Notes: a model not told the origin generated them from the sequence alone. A DNA stretch of 64,000 nucleotides from Pseudoips prasinana (GCA_951640165.1 OX621246.1:6473001-6537000), one strand, 5' to 3'. Counted from the first letter of the stretch, positions 21,291 through 32,930 are shown. A program made the numbers and translations.

Positions 21291-21690
21291 ATATTTAGTT
21301 TATTTATTTATTACTTGGAAAACCAAGAGCTTTACAATATAGGCCTGTTGCTATGGTTGGCAAATGCTTGCTTTTTTCACGTCGGATGACGTGGGTTCGA
21401 TTCCCACCCAGGCCAAATATTTGTGTGCATAAACATGTCTGTTTGTCCTGAGTCTGGGTGCAATTATGTATATAAGTATGTATTTACAAAAGAAAAGTAG
21501 TATATGTAGTATATCAGTTATCTGGTTTCATTAGTACAAGCTCTGCTTAGTTTAGGATCAGGTGGCCGTGTGTGAATAATGTCCCAGGATATTATTATTA
21601 CATTATAATTACGAGTAGGTACTATAATATATTAGGTACTGCTAGAGTAGGAAACATCAAACCAATTACAGGTTATACGAATAGCGACTG
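21291..21690. repeat. Repeat G, copy split by SINE-C3
   Basis: The left part 'ttatttattacttggaaaac' with 'caagagctttacaata' and the right part 'ggaaacatcaaaccaattac' bracket a SINE-C. The uninterrupted relative is at 53.02-53.10 kb. Confidence 0.6.
21340..21600 (+). mobile_element. SINE-C copy C3, full length
   Basis: This is the best full copy. The head is 'ctatggttggcaaatgcttg', the B box 'gtgggttcgattcccacc', the body 'tttgtcctgagtctgggtg', 'aagaaaagtagtatat' and 'tgtcccaggatattatta'. It defines SINE-C ends for the broken copies. Confidence 0.85.
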
Positions 21691-22034
21691 ATACACACAT
21701 ACTATGCTTCCGATAGACCTGTTACCTACTTAATAAGAGTAGCTGGAGACAGGATAAATAAGATAAAAGTTATGGGAAAAAATAAGGTTCAATTGCATAT
21801 TATCATGGTAACAATCATATTATCACACAACTTTTTGTTTTGTAATTTATGTTTATGGCATATTGATAACTTGAATTACAATTACCAAAAATCGTTTTAC
21901 TTAGAATAAACATTACATATATTACAAACTTAGAGGGCTTGAAGCTTCGCTAGCTCGTATTGTTGTCCGGTAAAGAAGTTTAAGACTCTTTGGCAAACTT
22001 ATGAAGGAAAACAAATTGGAAAAATAGTTAATTA
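21691..22034. other. No recognisable feature
   Basis: AT-rich; nothing supported. Confidence 0.35.
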
Positions 22035-22357
22035 TTGGAACGAAGTTTTGGAACGAAGTTCCTTATCGCGCGTTGTGAAAGGGGGCTAGACGGAAAAAAA
22101 TCTTACGAAAAGTTGTCACGACACTTTTTGCAGCTGTGCGGCGTGCTCATGTTTCTCTGTCTCTCTCTGTTTCTCTCTCTCTCTGTTTCTCTCTCTCTTA
22201 TAGAAAGCAAGCCAGATAATTTCATTTCTATTTCGCATTGAACAGTGTGGTGTCGCGACGATTATTTTTGTTGAGTGTATACAGGTTTTTTGTACATAAT
22301 AAATAATAAGAACTTAACTTCGTTCCATCCGGATGTCCCTTGACACCTCTCAAGTTT
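22035..22357 (-). repeat. Repeat K, copy K2
   Basis: The minus strand begins 'aaaacttgagaggtgtcaag' and ends with duplicated 'aacttcgttccaa' motifs. It contains about 100 bp absent from K1. Its GA/CT-rich core (22156-22200) is expanded. Confidence 0.75.
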
Positions 22358-22560
22358 TATTTTTTTGGCTTTCGCCCATACCACATAAGATTTACGAAAG
22401 ATTTTTTTGTACAATGTAGATACTAGTTGTACCTGTGTTATTCGGATATATAAGCTATATTACTACAAAGTTTCATCAGAATTCGTTCGCTAGTTTTTGC
22501 GTGAAGAAGTAACAAACATACATACTCACACACTTTCGCCTTTATAATATTAGTGTGATT
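22358..22560 (+). repeat. D-related repeat, 3' part
   Basis: It carries 'ttattcggatatataagct', 'attactacaaagtttcatc' and 'gcgtgaagaagtaacaaac', ending 'tttataatattagtgtgatt'. The 44.3 kb and 56.5 kb elements share the first blocks. Confidence 0.65.
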
Positions 22561-22737
22561 ATTAAACAAAATCTATTATCCACAGCTGGGAATTCATACA
22601 AATAATCGATTACCGCTGGATGATTAAATTAATGATTTTGCAGTTTTAAAACATTGCATAAACTGCCATAAAACAACAAGTTGATAAAAATTATGCCGAA
22701 ATATTGATAATTACCTACATAACTAGCTGGCTGGGTT

Positions 22738-23826
22738 GTCTATACCAGTGTTTTTCAACCTTTTTCACGGCGTGACCCCTTAGGTATGAAGAAATTTTTC
22801 GCGACCCCCTGCCCCTTTTTACCCGCTTTTTTCACATATATTTTTTGGTTAGGGTTCGGATAAATACATAATTAAAATGCGAGTTGAGAGAATGAGTAAA
22901 CGAGACGCAATGAGCGTTACGAGGGCGACGACGGCTATGCAGTGCAGTGGCGGCAAGCGCGATCGCGCCTTGCATGCTTTGCGACTAGTTGAGACCGTCA
23001 GCCGGTTACTGTTTGTCGAACGCCAGCCATTGTTTTTACGTATTTAACAGTGATTTTTAATTATTGAAAATTAATAAATTTCTGAAAAGACCAACAGAAT
23101 CGTCAACTTCCAGCGGGAGTGATGAAACTATAATAAGAAAGAACTTCTTCATGACGACAGTTATTTGAAATTCAGATACTGTGATTGGTAATAAATCAAA
23201 GTGTGTTCATTGCTTCGAATTTTTATCTAGATCAAGATTTTTTCGATATTTTATTCAATCGTGTTATGACAATTGATGTTTCGCAGACTCCTTGAAATTT
23301 AATGAATCTGTTGGATACTGCGGAATATGTGCACTTTCTAGCTTTTGTGCGTTGAATCCAATGAAAATGTAATGGAAGAAAAGCCTTTTTGTATAGCGCT
23401 TCTCACGAATACTACAGCACTACGCATAATTTTCTGCATCGTCAAGCTCTTCCGGCCAAAACCTTAACACAAGAATACAGACAAGTTCAATATATTATTA
23501 CAAAAATTGTAAACTATATTAAAGCGAAAGCGTTTCTGATACGTCTGTTTATATGATATGGGAGCTCTCCACCAAAATTTACTTTATCATCATAGGTTAG
23601 GTGGTTGTAAAGAGACAAAGTACAGCCAGAGTTTTGGAACTTCGCGCTTAACTTTTAATGTATTTGCAGCAGGCCTATTTATTATAATCCAAATACATTT
23701 GCGACCCTGTGACTAGCTTTCCCAACCTTTTGCGAATTCCCTATAGAAACTTGGCGACCCCCGTATAGAAGCTTCGCGACCCCCCAGGGGGTCGCGACCC
23801 ACAGGTTGAAAAACACTGGTCTATAC
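22738..23826. mobile_element. hAT transposon remnant with 8-bp target duplication
   Basis: The element 22746-23818 (1073 bp) starts CAGTGTTTTTCAACCT and ends with its complement, inverted repeats of hAT type. It is flanked on both sides by 'gtctatac' (22738-22745 and 23819-23826), the exact 8-bp duplication expected for hAT. Subterminal 'gcgaccccc' motifs are repeated in both orientations. Inside, about 23070-23130 reads NKFLKRPTESSTSS, like the start of a BED-type hAT transposase, but stops and deletions follow. It is non-autonomous today. Confidence 0.9.
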
Positions 23827-23939
23827 TATGTATATATCAATAGTTTATACAATTTCAGACAATAGATTTCCAGTACAAATTACTGTGGTATATTCTAGTT
23901 GTTTTTAATTGGTAATTGTGACGTTCGTAATATCAAATT

Positions 23940-24003
23940 GTATGTTCTATAGCATTATTCGCAATGCAAAGCGTACATCTACACTCATAACTGGGAAATA
24001 AAT
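23940..24003 (+). repeat. Repeat P fragment
   Basis: 'tctatagcattattcgcaatg' to 'aactgggaaataaat' resembles 52.22-52.29 kb. Confidence 0.45.
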
Positions 24004-24159
24004 ATCTTGAGATGGCCGTGTGTAACTGTCAGCATATTATTATTATCCCCGCCGGACGATTTAATTTATAATTTTCCAGAGTATAGATTATAAGTATTAA
24101 TAAGTACATATTATAATGAGTAAAGTTTATCGTACTTATATTTTAAAATAAAAAAAATA

Positions 24160-24650
24160 AAAAAGGTTTTTATTCACGTAGACTTTAAAAAAGCGCTTGT
24201 AAATAGTAAGTTATTATTTCTAGCAACATAGATATTTAGGTACACATTGTATGAAAACATTTATAAAATTTTATTTATTACTAGCTGTGCCCGCGACTTC
24301 GTCCGCGTGTTAATTAGTTTATTTCGTTTTTTAGTAAAATAAAATACTTTTTCTAAAATAAAAGTAGCCTAAGTTACTCCTTATTACATCAGCTACCTGC
24401 CAATAAAAGTCCCGTCAAAATCGGTCCAGCCATTTCAGAGATTAGCCGGAACAAACAGACAGACAGACAGACAAAAATTGAAAAAATGTTATTTTGGTGT
24501 ATGTACCGTATATATATTCATATTTATGTAGTAAAAACCGGCTATTTCAATATTACAAACCGACACTCCAATTTTATTTATTTGTATAGATTTGTATAGA
24601 TAGCAATGATATTTAGCTAGCTCGTATCAAGTTATTGTCAAGAGATTATG
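24160..24650 (+). repeat. Repeat H, copy split by repeat D8
   Basis: The left part 24160-24280 ('aaaaggtttttattcacgta', 'aaaaaagcgcttgtaaatag') and the right part from 24602 ('gatatttagctagctcg') match the uninterrupted copy at 6878-7056 on either side of a D element. Confidence 0.8.
24281..24601 (+). repeat. Repeat D, copy D8, precisely inserted in repeat H
   Basis: It begins 'ctagctgtgcccgcgacttc', contains 'atttcagagattagccgg' and a run of 'gacagaca', and ends 'tttgtatagat' (partly duplicated). Comparison with the empty site 'ttattatagcattg' near 7010 puts the insertion between A and T without a clear target duplication. Confidence 0.85.
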
Positions 24651-24717
24651 TTTAATTATCTAGTTTTTACATAGAGAACTTCGGCCTTATATTACCTAAC
24701 TTAATTACTTACTTACT

Positions 24718-24967
24718 TATCGTATGGGCAGTGGTTACCCTTGTGTCAGAATGTTCAAGCCGCCCAGTGGGCCTTTGACATGCCTTAACGACTGTTGTCG
24801 AATGACTACAACCGGGACCGACAGCTTTACGTGCCCTCCGACGCACGGAGACGCTAAGAAATCATACCACTTTGGCGGTCACCCATCTATTGACTGACCG
24901 CGAGACTAGTTGCTTAACTTCGCCGTTCACTTCCAGAGCGGTGAGAACATCTAGCTATGAGCGCCTA
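24718..24967 (+). repeat. Repeat N, copy N3
   Basis: It starts 'tatcgtatgggcagtgg' and runs through 'gggaccgacagctttacg' and 'ccactttggcggtcaccc' to 'agaacatctagctatgagcg'. Confidence 0.82.
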
Positions 24968-27337
24968 ACGAAAAACCTAACTTAATTGAAACTACTACAT
25001 ACTTACAAATAGCGTTTCCAGCTCATGCCAAATGGTTGCAAGCGCCTTTGAATATTTTAAAAGCATGAAAGTTTCACGTATAGATGTAATATATTTTATG
25101 TTCGACTGTCATTTTATTTTCCGATGTAGGTCGGGGAGTTTGGCAATAACTGAGATAAGGTGATGCGTTCATATCGACCTCTTAAATATTTTAAGAGGAA
25201 TCCCTACTGCCGTCCTCGTCTACGTGTAACGTATAACAAAGAAAATAATACTAAAATTGACCTAAACGCGGTATTCTCTCATTTCCTCATTCAAAGCTGG
25301 GCTGATAAAGATTTAATTTTAAATTGTTTTCTTTATTTTGTTTCTAGTCGTCTGATTTTTACGAGGCTATTATTGTCAGTTTGAAATATGACGGGTCATA
25401 ACTTTTACAAAAATAAGCTAAAACTTAAAAACGAAATGGTTGGAGCCATAGTCATGACAGATACTCATATCTATATTGCGTGGAAATATATTAGTCTAGT
25501 CTTAAAATCTAGGAGGAAGAATGAGAGATACACTTGTATAGGAGAATGGTAGGTAGGAATGCCTCTTAATAACAATGGTCTAATACATTTCTTGTGTATA
25601 CAACGATCCGGTAAGTCTTGTGTATGCGATTGTACGGTCCCTAATCTTTTGTTAGACCTATTAACCTAACATTTGCTACATAAGTCGAAAAACAGTTATC
25701 ATAGCTGGTCTAGAGTATGCGAGTTGGATCCATAATCTTTTGTTAGACCTATTAACCTAACGAAAAGCAGTTATCCTACGTAAGTAAACCTTTAAATAGT
25801 CTGTGGTTGGTATACGGAGCTATTAATATTAGTTCCAATATTTTACTGCAGCTTGGATGACAAACACACCCATCAAGAGATTAGGAGTTAAACTCGCAGT
25901 ACGTGCATTGCTCCCATTTCGCCAGTGGAGAACAAATTGCATCGACTTGTCTTCAATAAATTGAATTGACCTCAGCCTTTTCTATCTTAGTCAAGGTTTC
26001 TGTGTGTATCCCTATATTGATTCCCTTAGATTGAGAGACTAGATCACTAAAATATTGAGTAAACCTACTGAGAAATATTAGGAATCGATAATGCTTCCGA
26101 TTCTATGCAACACAATCTAAACTAATATCCTTTTAATATAGTTCTTATGGGAAGTATAGAGCAACTTCAGCTGTGTCAATTTAGTTTTGGCAAGAAAAGA
26201 AAAGTAAGCGACACGTAAGTAAATCTTAGAAGCCGCAAGCAATAATGAAACATTCGGTGATTGATGATTCTGGAATAAATTTATCGTATTTTCATAGAGA
26301 GCACAATTTTTGGTTGTTCTTCGTTTGGATGTGTCATTGTCCATTAATTGCAAGTTTGTAAACTTCCACGCGAATGCGGGATTATTTCTCTAGGGCGTAA
26401 AACTATGAGAATTTAATACGTAAGTAACCTATAATTTACAACTATTTAATTAAGATACTTGCCACTCCATAAAAATGACTTTCTTTAATCAAACAAGACA
26501 TAATTACCTTCAACTTTGCTCTCAGGAAATATTACACCTACTCATTTGAAACTTAAGGCGTCGAACAACCAATCCAGTAGAAAGGAAATAACCGTTCCAA
26601 TGAGAAACGGAAATGTCTCGCTTTGACTGAGACTGTAATTTGCCAATCAGTTCAAGATGCAATCTGACTAAATTGCAAAGTCACTCGTGCAGTATAAAAT
26701 ATTTCCAGACAAGTATCAATTGCACTTGGCTGCACTACTACACAATCCGGTTGATTAAAAACATACTATATTCTTTACATGTAAGGTTTAGAGTCGAATG
26801 TTTTCAAATGGGGTTATTAGTTGAAGTGGGAGAGAGTGAAAGTGCTTTCGATTCCCTTGTGTTTATTTTCAGACTGCGGAAACGTACAAATACCGATAAT
26901 GACGAGAGTATCTTTGTTGGAAGTGTACCGTATTAGACATAAGCTAAAGACGAGTTGGGGAACTAGTACTTCTTAAACCGTAGTTTATTACAATTAATTA
27001 TGATTTAATTTTTACTTTTAGCATTATAAACATGCTAAAGGTTTCAGACGTCTTAATTGCGTAAGTTACAATATATTATAGGTAGCCGGTAAACCGCTAA
27101 TAATTTGGCTATGGCCAAGTCCCGGGATGGCCAAAAAGTGTTAGGTATGGGGTCACAAATATTATGTGACGTTCTTTAATAGGCAATTTATAGCTGTACC
27201 TTTCAAACAAGTTGTTAAATCTAATTATACATATAATGTTTATGTGATGCATAACTCAATCAATTTGTAAAAGGCTAGGCGAAAAATGCGCACTTTGCAA
27301 AATGTGCATTTCGCAATATATCCAAACTCATAAAGGG
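24968..27337. other. No recognisable feature (2.4 kb)
   Basis: AT-rich. A short duplication 'taatcttttgttagacctat' with 'taacctaac' appears near 25651 and 25733. The longest frames (25160-25384 +, 26640-26936 +, 26117-26353 -) have no recognisable domain. Confidence 0.45.
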
Positions 27338-27490
27338 CACTCTTAAAACGAGCACCCGCGAGCTTGTGTGAAGAATATGATGACATTAAACGAGGCAAAA
27401 GATGTGTGCAAAGATCGTGGCAAATGGAAATCCGTTGTTTTCCCTACCACTTTGGGAAACAGGCGTCAGTCTATGTAGATATGAATGTAA
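27338..27490 (+). pseudogene. LINE-Q remnant, reverse-transcriptase tail
   Basis: The frame reads ARACVKNMMTLNEAKDVCKD and then '...PTTLGNRRQSM'. It matches in order the fragments at 36.42-36.64 kb and 48.99-49.18 kb (minus). It looks like the C-terminal tail of an RTE-like LINE protein; only about 50 codons remain. Confidence 0.55.
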
Positions 27491-28672
27491 AAAAAGCACC
27501 TCACAGTACGTGTACTTACCTGACGCATCAATAATTAATTAAAAAACAATCTACCATCATCAAAAGTCGTGCAAATCTATTGCACAACTTTTTCTATTGT
27601 TTAATTAATGTAGCCAATATTATACAAGAAAAACATGTTTCGCATACATTCGACCTATCGAATGCTCTTAACGTAAAGTGAGTATTTCTCAATCGCATAT
27701 ATCTCGAAACGGGCACTTCACAAATTGTGCATTAATGTGTAGTAGTTGTCGTAGTATATACGCTAAATAGCGAGTAAGATAGAACTTGATAGCAAGCGTA
27801 TTCGCCGTCACAATCTAAGTTCCTACTATAATTTCTCTAATATCACAAACAATCGGAGTTAAAACAATGGAAATGCTAATCAAATGCCTATCATTTGCAT
27901 CACGATATTGAAATATAAATTACCGTAAATTTCAAGACGAAATCGCAAGACATAATTACTCGTAATCTTACAATCAGAAGACTTCGCCTATTGTTTTGAA
28001 ACCAAAGCCAACAACGCAATAGCGTTGCAAATGTTTAAAGTTTTTTCTTTTGATACGATTAAGTGAAATAAATGTAGTTACGCTTTTTAGCCATGATGGT
28101 GAGTCCATCTAGCTTCTGATCCAAAGGTGCAGATATGATCCTCAAATATTTGTGTTCATGAATATGTCTATTTGTCTTATTCTGTGTACCTATTATATTT
28201 ACAAAAAAAAAGTGAATAAATAATTCTATCCGTTTTCTAGTCTCCATAGTCCTACAGTTTTACGGTTACGGTTAAGAGTAACTTGAAAGAAGAACGTTTT
28301 GCTTAGTATAGGCTAGATAGCGTTGATGATATGGCCCGGATATTTATTTAGTTTTTATTTATTAATATTGCAAGGGCATATTATTAGAACAAGAAAAATA
28401 TTATTACGGAATGTGGGTTATTTCAGCTTATTGTTATTTGTCTTTGTACTAAAGATAAGGACTGTTTTTCTATTCGAATGTTGATATCGATGAGTGGATT
28501 AATTTCAGTACATTATTTATGACTTAGTACCTACTCACTCTCAGAAAAAAGTTTTAGATTTGACAAGATATAAATTAAAGTAAGTATGTATACTTTTAAT
28601 TGTGTATTTATTTAGTAGGTATTATTTAAGAATTTTTGTCGTTAAGCTAATTTGTTCCTTCATTTTCTGTCT
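27491..28672. other. No recognisable feature
   Basis: AT-rich; nothing supported. Confidence 0.4.
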
Positions 28673-28768
28673 ACCCCTTTCGTTCTCCATATAAATTTTG
28701 GTTCATCGAACTGCTTATGCAACTAATGAGTATTATGAACCCAAATTTATTTGGAGAACGAAAGGGGT
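28673..28768. repeat. Foldback sequence, 34-bp arms
   Basis: 28673-28706 ('acccctttcgttctcc' and on) pairs with 28735-28768 with two mismatches, around a 28-bp loop. No second copy seen. Confidence 0.8.
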
Positions 28769-28910
28769 ATATGAACATATCGCTTTTAGAGATAATACTG
28801 TCTATTGTATTAAAAATGCCCCTTCTATGCAATAACAATTTATATCAATGACCTAAGTACACTAATTTTAATATTAAGGAATTTCATCCTAAAATAGTTC
28901 TTATGATAAT

Positions 28911-29142
28911 AAGGTTACCATCTCTAAAATTTCGCAGCACAGGACACGTACACATCCCGAATTTTGGACGCCAGAACCCGGACATGTTAACATTCATAAC
29001 CGTCCTGCCATTCCTTGTCAGTGCCAGTGTCGGTTCGTTGGGTTGAACATTTTGAACCCGGATTACAAATGAAACCCCGCCCGGACACTCCCCGGGCGCT
29101 TAACTAGGACAAACCCGGGGACGGCAATAACGGATGGCAACC
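28911..29142. mobile_element. Putative non-autonomous DNA element
   Basis: The ends 'aaggttaccatc' and 'gatggcaaccctat' are imperfect inverted repeats. The interior is unusually GC-rich for this window ('gaaaccccgcccggacactc', 'acccggacatgtt'). No coding potential. A clear target duplication was not found. Confidence 0.4.
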
Positions 29143-29254
29143 CTATATGAAAAGGGCAGGGCTTATTTATTTTTGACTCGATTTATTGAGTAAAAATAAG
29201 CGACATGTTAGAACCTGTCGACTAATTACAGTCTACGTATTATTTTTCAGAGTA

Positions 29255-29345
29255 ATTTTGTGTGTGTGAGAGAGAACGAGAGAGAGAGAGAGCGCGCTCG
29301 CGCGCGTCTTTGTGTTTGCGCGTGGATTTGTGTATGTGTGTGTGC
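29255..29345. repeat. Microsatellite cluster
   Basis: Adjacent GT, GA, CG and again TG runs ('gagagagagagagagcgcgc', 'gtgtatgtgtgtgtgcg'). An open frame across it is low-complexity and not supported as a gene. A separate AT run lies at about 29769-29785. Confidence 0.85.
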
Positions 29346-29996
29346 GTAGGTGTTACGCTCTCTATCAATCACTCTCATAAACAGATCCGTCACGACCGGA
29401 GAGAGATCAGGTGCAGGATCGAAACTTTACTAGTTCTCTTGAAAAGTATTGTCCAATATACCAACTAATGAGGCAGTTAAATGGCAGTTTGACTGAAATA
29501 GACACGGAAGAAAATCACAAAACAGAGTTAGAATGTGAAGCATTCATTCTATGTATCGTTTTAAAGTGCTTGGCAACACAATAAAAGCGCATTAAGTTCT
29601 AAAATGGGAATGAAGCAGTTTATAATCGTTCATAGACTTGCATCTGACTGAGGTACAGAATTGAAAAATAAACAGAAGGGACACCTTTGTGAATATTAAA
29701 TGTGTATCAATCCCCAAATCTAACGATATTTTCCACATCTCTACTGGCCTAATTATACAGTCCTAATTATATATATATATATATTTCAAGTATATGAGAA
29801 GAGTCTATACATAGGGAGCTTTAACGAAATTAAGCGATATAACTTAAATCATTTGTTTATTATTTGAATTTTCTTAATATATATTTTTTTTTCAAAATTG
29901 GCCCTGCTAATCTTGATGCACGTCTTGACCCCTCAACTATTCAAGAAGTGCATCACACGCTTAGCATGTAGAGATCCTCGTTAATTATATTGCTCT
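29346..29996. other. No recognisable feature
   Basis: AT-rich; nothing supported. Confidence 0.4.
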
Positions 29997-30227
29997 TTAG
30001 CCTGTATTCGGATTTGATTGTGATATTTTATGAGGCTTACAGCCAGTTTGTACCATCGCATCAAGCTTAAAAGCCAAGATTTCATAATGTTCGTTTTCAA
30101 AGAAACTTCCTTTTACAAACGCCGAGTCAGCGGAATGTGCTCCCGAGGTTTTTCCAAGATGCTTATGAGCATTACAAGCGACCATAACGTCCATGATAAC
30201 AACTAGGTATAATAGAATTTTTAACAT
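29997..30227 (-). CDS. Hypothetical small secreted-type ORF, 76 residues
   Basis: From the internal ATG the protein starts MLKILLYLVVIMDVMVAC, a convincing signal-peptide-like stretch (short charged n-region, hydrophobic core, small residues before the putative cut). About 58 mostly polar residues follow, with one further Cys (TGCKPHK). An in-frame extension to 30299 gives 100 residues. No family is recognised, and no splice sites or promoter are evident. It could be a chance ORF. Confidence 0.25.
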   Translation of the reverse strand: MLKILLYLVVIMDVMVACNAHKHLGKTSGAHSADSAFVKGSFFENEHYEILAFKLDAMVQTGCKPHKISQSNPNTG

Positions 30228-30299
30228 CAGGAACCTTGTTACAAACGCGCAAGAACTAGGCGTCTCCGTCAATGCAGAAAGTGCAAAAAGTCTCACCAT

Positions 30300-31261
30300 A
30301 GCACGTCTACTTCTTATTATTCTATGATCTTTCAGACGCGTCTATATGAGGGGTGATTAAAGGTTGGTCGTTGTCCGACCATCCTTGGCAAAAAGCCAGG
30401 GTGTTCAGGGAGAAATGTTTGCCTTGTTGCCCATTTATATCGATGTTAATTTAACTGTCTATGGCGCGTTCTAAATTTTAAACTGAACTGTCTCATTCGA
30501 AGTCTTCTGTTCTAATTTTAAATTAATTTGAGTGTAAGTTATAAATACCATTTAGGAAGCGTTTTTTTAAGTGAATCTTTTTTTAACATTGCCTCAAATT
30601 GTTTTGTCCATCTGACGCATGTTGCAATATGGCGGCGCCCACGGCTCGCATCAGCTGATTTATCCATGTACAGAGCGAGTCCTTGTCAACTCTCAAACCC
30701 TTTTTCCAACATAAACTGCGTACTATTCATATTAATCATTTGTTCCAATTTGGTGTATTCTAGACCCCTCTAATCCCCGTACAAAATCCATATTCTTGTT
30801 TGGAAAGAATAGTCTTTTTATTTGCGTATTTTGCATGTTCATGCGTTACATCTAGATTAGGTTACCTAATAGGCAAATTAAGCCTCGTAAGTTACATCCA
30901 CTATTTATGTTACACCTTGTTTTTATCTTACGTTTCAAATCTGTTCAGCCGTTTATGCGTTGAGTAGCAAACAAACATTCACATTTATAATATTAGTAGG
31001 AAGTAGGATAGCTGCATTCAACTATTAAGTCCATTGAAAAGCGGCGGCTTATCGCCCACAAGCATTAACCTGACCCGCTTCCCTCGTTCGTACAACTTGC
31101 GGGAACATTTGTATCTAGCGCAAGCTATCTTTAACCCCTGACACAGAATATTAAGTTAAAAATCCCAGTATAGTATTCAAATCTAGGGTAGAGTCGAATC
31201 TCTACCCGTGTTTGGAACCCAGATCCTCATTTTCTGTGATTGAAAACGTACCATGAAAATA
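30300..31261. other. No gene; scattered repeat debris
   Basis: The end of a D-type element ('cagccgtttatgcgttgag' to 'ttataatattagtagg') lies at 30930-30990. A decayed minus-strand SINE-B head ('tttggaacccagatcctc') lies near 31180-31250. The frame at 30528-30773 has no recognisable similarity. Confidence 0.4.
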
Positions 31262-31960
31262 TTTTTTGACGTTCTGAATGCGGTTATCATAAGTTCGAAA
31301 AATATTTGATCGAATTTAATTTCGTCTAAAACTTTTCAACTTTTATCGTTTCGTTTTTTTTATCAGCGAACGTCTGCCACGTTAACCTTTTATCAATTCG
31401 TTTTTTTTTTTTCGTTACTCCGATGTTTCATTTGGTCTTTAAACTTTTCACCGAAGTTACACATAGCCGAAATAACATTTGTTCGAAGTATTGTGTTTCC
31501 GAACATTCATAACTATTTTAATTACCATATTTTCATTTTACTAAATGCTTAGAAAGTTTGTGCACATTATTTCTTCCCTTATTTTTGCTGTTGCTGCAGC
31601 ATGCAAGCAGGCATACAGCATGCAGCAACCATTGTTTCTGTCACGTCTCCGGCGCTGCGGGGTTTGGGCGGGCCTACGCGAGCTTATCGTCGCAAAATTC
31701 AGTAAATGTTATTTTGGTGTGGTGAAAATATGGCAAATAAAGCATTTGGCAAATGAAAAACGTTCAAAAAAGGCTTCGGCCAATAGCAAAAAGATACTTT
31801 GTAAATCGGTGAAAAATAGTTCGGTAAAATAATACATATGACACATGAGACTCCGATTATATTAAAATATGGCAAATAATGCATATAGCAAAAAAGTCGT
31901 CGTCAATAGTTTTCAGTAAAATGAAAATCGAACAAAAATAAATCGGTAAAGTGATAGGTT
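31262..31960. repeat. AT-rich degenerate repeat with recurring short motifs
   Basis: Variants of 'ttcgaa', 'cttttcaccgaagtt', 'atatggcaaataa' (31728, 31868) and 'aatcggt(g/a)aaa' (31804, 31940) recur at irregular spacing. The whole stretch resembles an old non-coding transposon I have seen in Lepidoptera but cannot name. The 95-codon frame inside it is not supported. Confidence 0.4.
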
Positions 31961-32360
31961 CCCTCTGAATGTTAAGGCTTTTTTACCATTTTATAAAGAA
32001 AGAGGTAACAAAATGAAATAATAATACACCTATATCATTAATCAATTAGTGATTAATGGATAGCCATACATTTGACAAATTACAATAATAGACTGTGGGG
32101 GTTGAAACGCTGAACGTGAGGTCCGAGTACCCACATTCTTAATCGTCAAATTTTAAAGAGCTTAGTTCTTCTCCTGACCAGAAGGCTTGCCTTTTCGTCG
32201 TACAAATAATAAACATGGCTATTCCAGTGCAGGCATGCCAGTGTTTTTAGGAATAGTTTTACACCCGCTGTTTTTATATCAGTTAGTTTTATTTTGAAGT
32301 TTTCTACTATTATGTTGTGAAATTATAATTGACGTTGAATAAATTATATTACACTAAGAT
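31961..32360. other. No recognisable feature
   Basis: Nothing supported. The GC-richer 'ggggttgaaacgctgaacg' near 32098 is unique in the window. Confidence 0.35.
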
Positions 32361-32930
32361 ATAATATCCTAGGACATTATTCACACACAATCATCTGATC
32401 CCAAACCAAGCAAAGCTTGTACCATGGAAACCAAATAACTGATATAGGTACTTCTTTTATTTTGCAAATACATACTTATATAGATAATAGCTGTGCCCCA
32501 TGGTTTTACCTGCTATAATTTTAAAAATTATCACAGCTCCTCTCCCGTAGGTGATAGCGTGATAATATGTAGCCTATATGTTGACCCGACCTCTTAGTAA
32601 TATGCATAATTTGAAGTAAAACCATGCAGTACTTTTTGAGTTGAGCTTGGACATACATACAGATAAACAGACACACAGACAAAAATTCTAAAAACTATAT
32701 TTTTGGCTTCGATATCGATTGTAGTTCACGCCCCAAGTACCTATCCTTTTTAAAAAAATATTCATTGTACAGTTTTGACTTTCCTACGATTTTATTATAT
32801 GTATAGATTACACACCGACACAGGACAAACCGACATGTACATGCATACAAATATCTGTCCTGGGTGGGAATCCAACCCACGACCTCCGGCATAAGAGGCA
32901 AGTATTTACCAACCTAGCCAACCGACAGAT
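32361..32930 (-). mobile_element. SINE-C copy C4, split by repeat D4
   Basis: The 3' half (32361-32487) ends 'acttatatagataa'. The head half (32810-32930) has 'acaggacaaaccgacatg', B box 'gggtgggaatccaaccc' and 'aagtatttaccaacc'. The D element sits between them at the same position as in C5. Confidence 0.82.
32488..32809 (+). repeat. Repeat D, copy D4, inside SINE-C4
   Basis: It begins 'tagctgtgccccatgg', contains 'gacacacagacaaaaattc' and 'tagttcacgccccaag', and ends 'tatgtatagat'. The full length fixes both ends of the family. Confidence 0.88.

Noticed and set aside
26640..26936. 98-codon + frame
   Set aside because: No domain, splice context or composition shift; frames of this length are expected by chance in a window this size.
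29262..29468. 68-codon frame at the microsatellite cluster
   Set aside because: The peptide is low-complexity Arg-Glu/Val from GA and GT runs.
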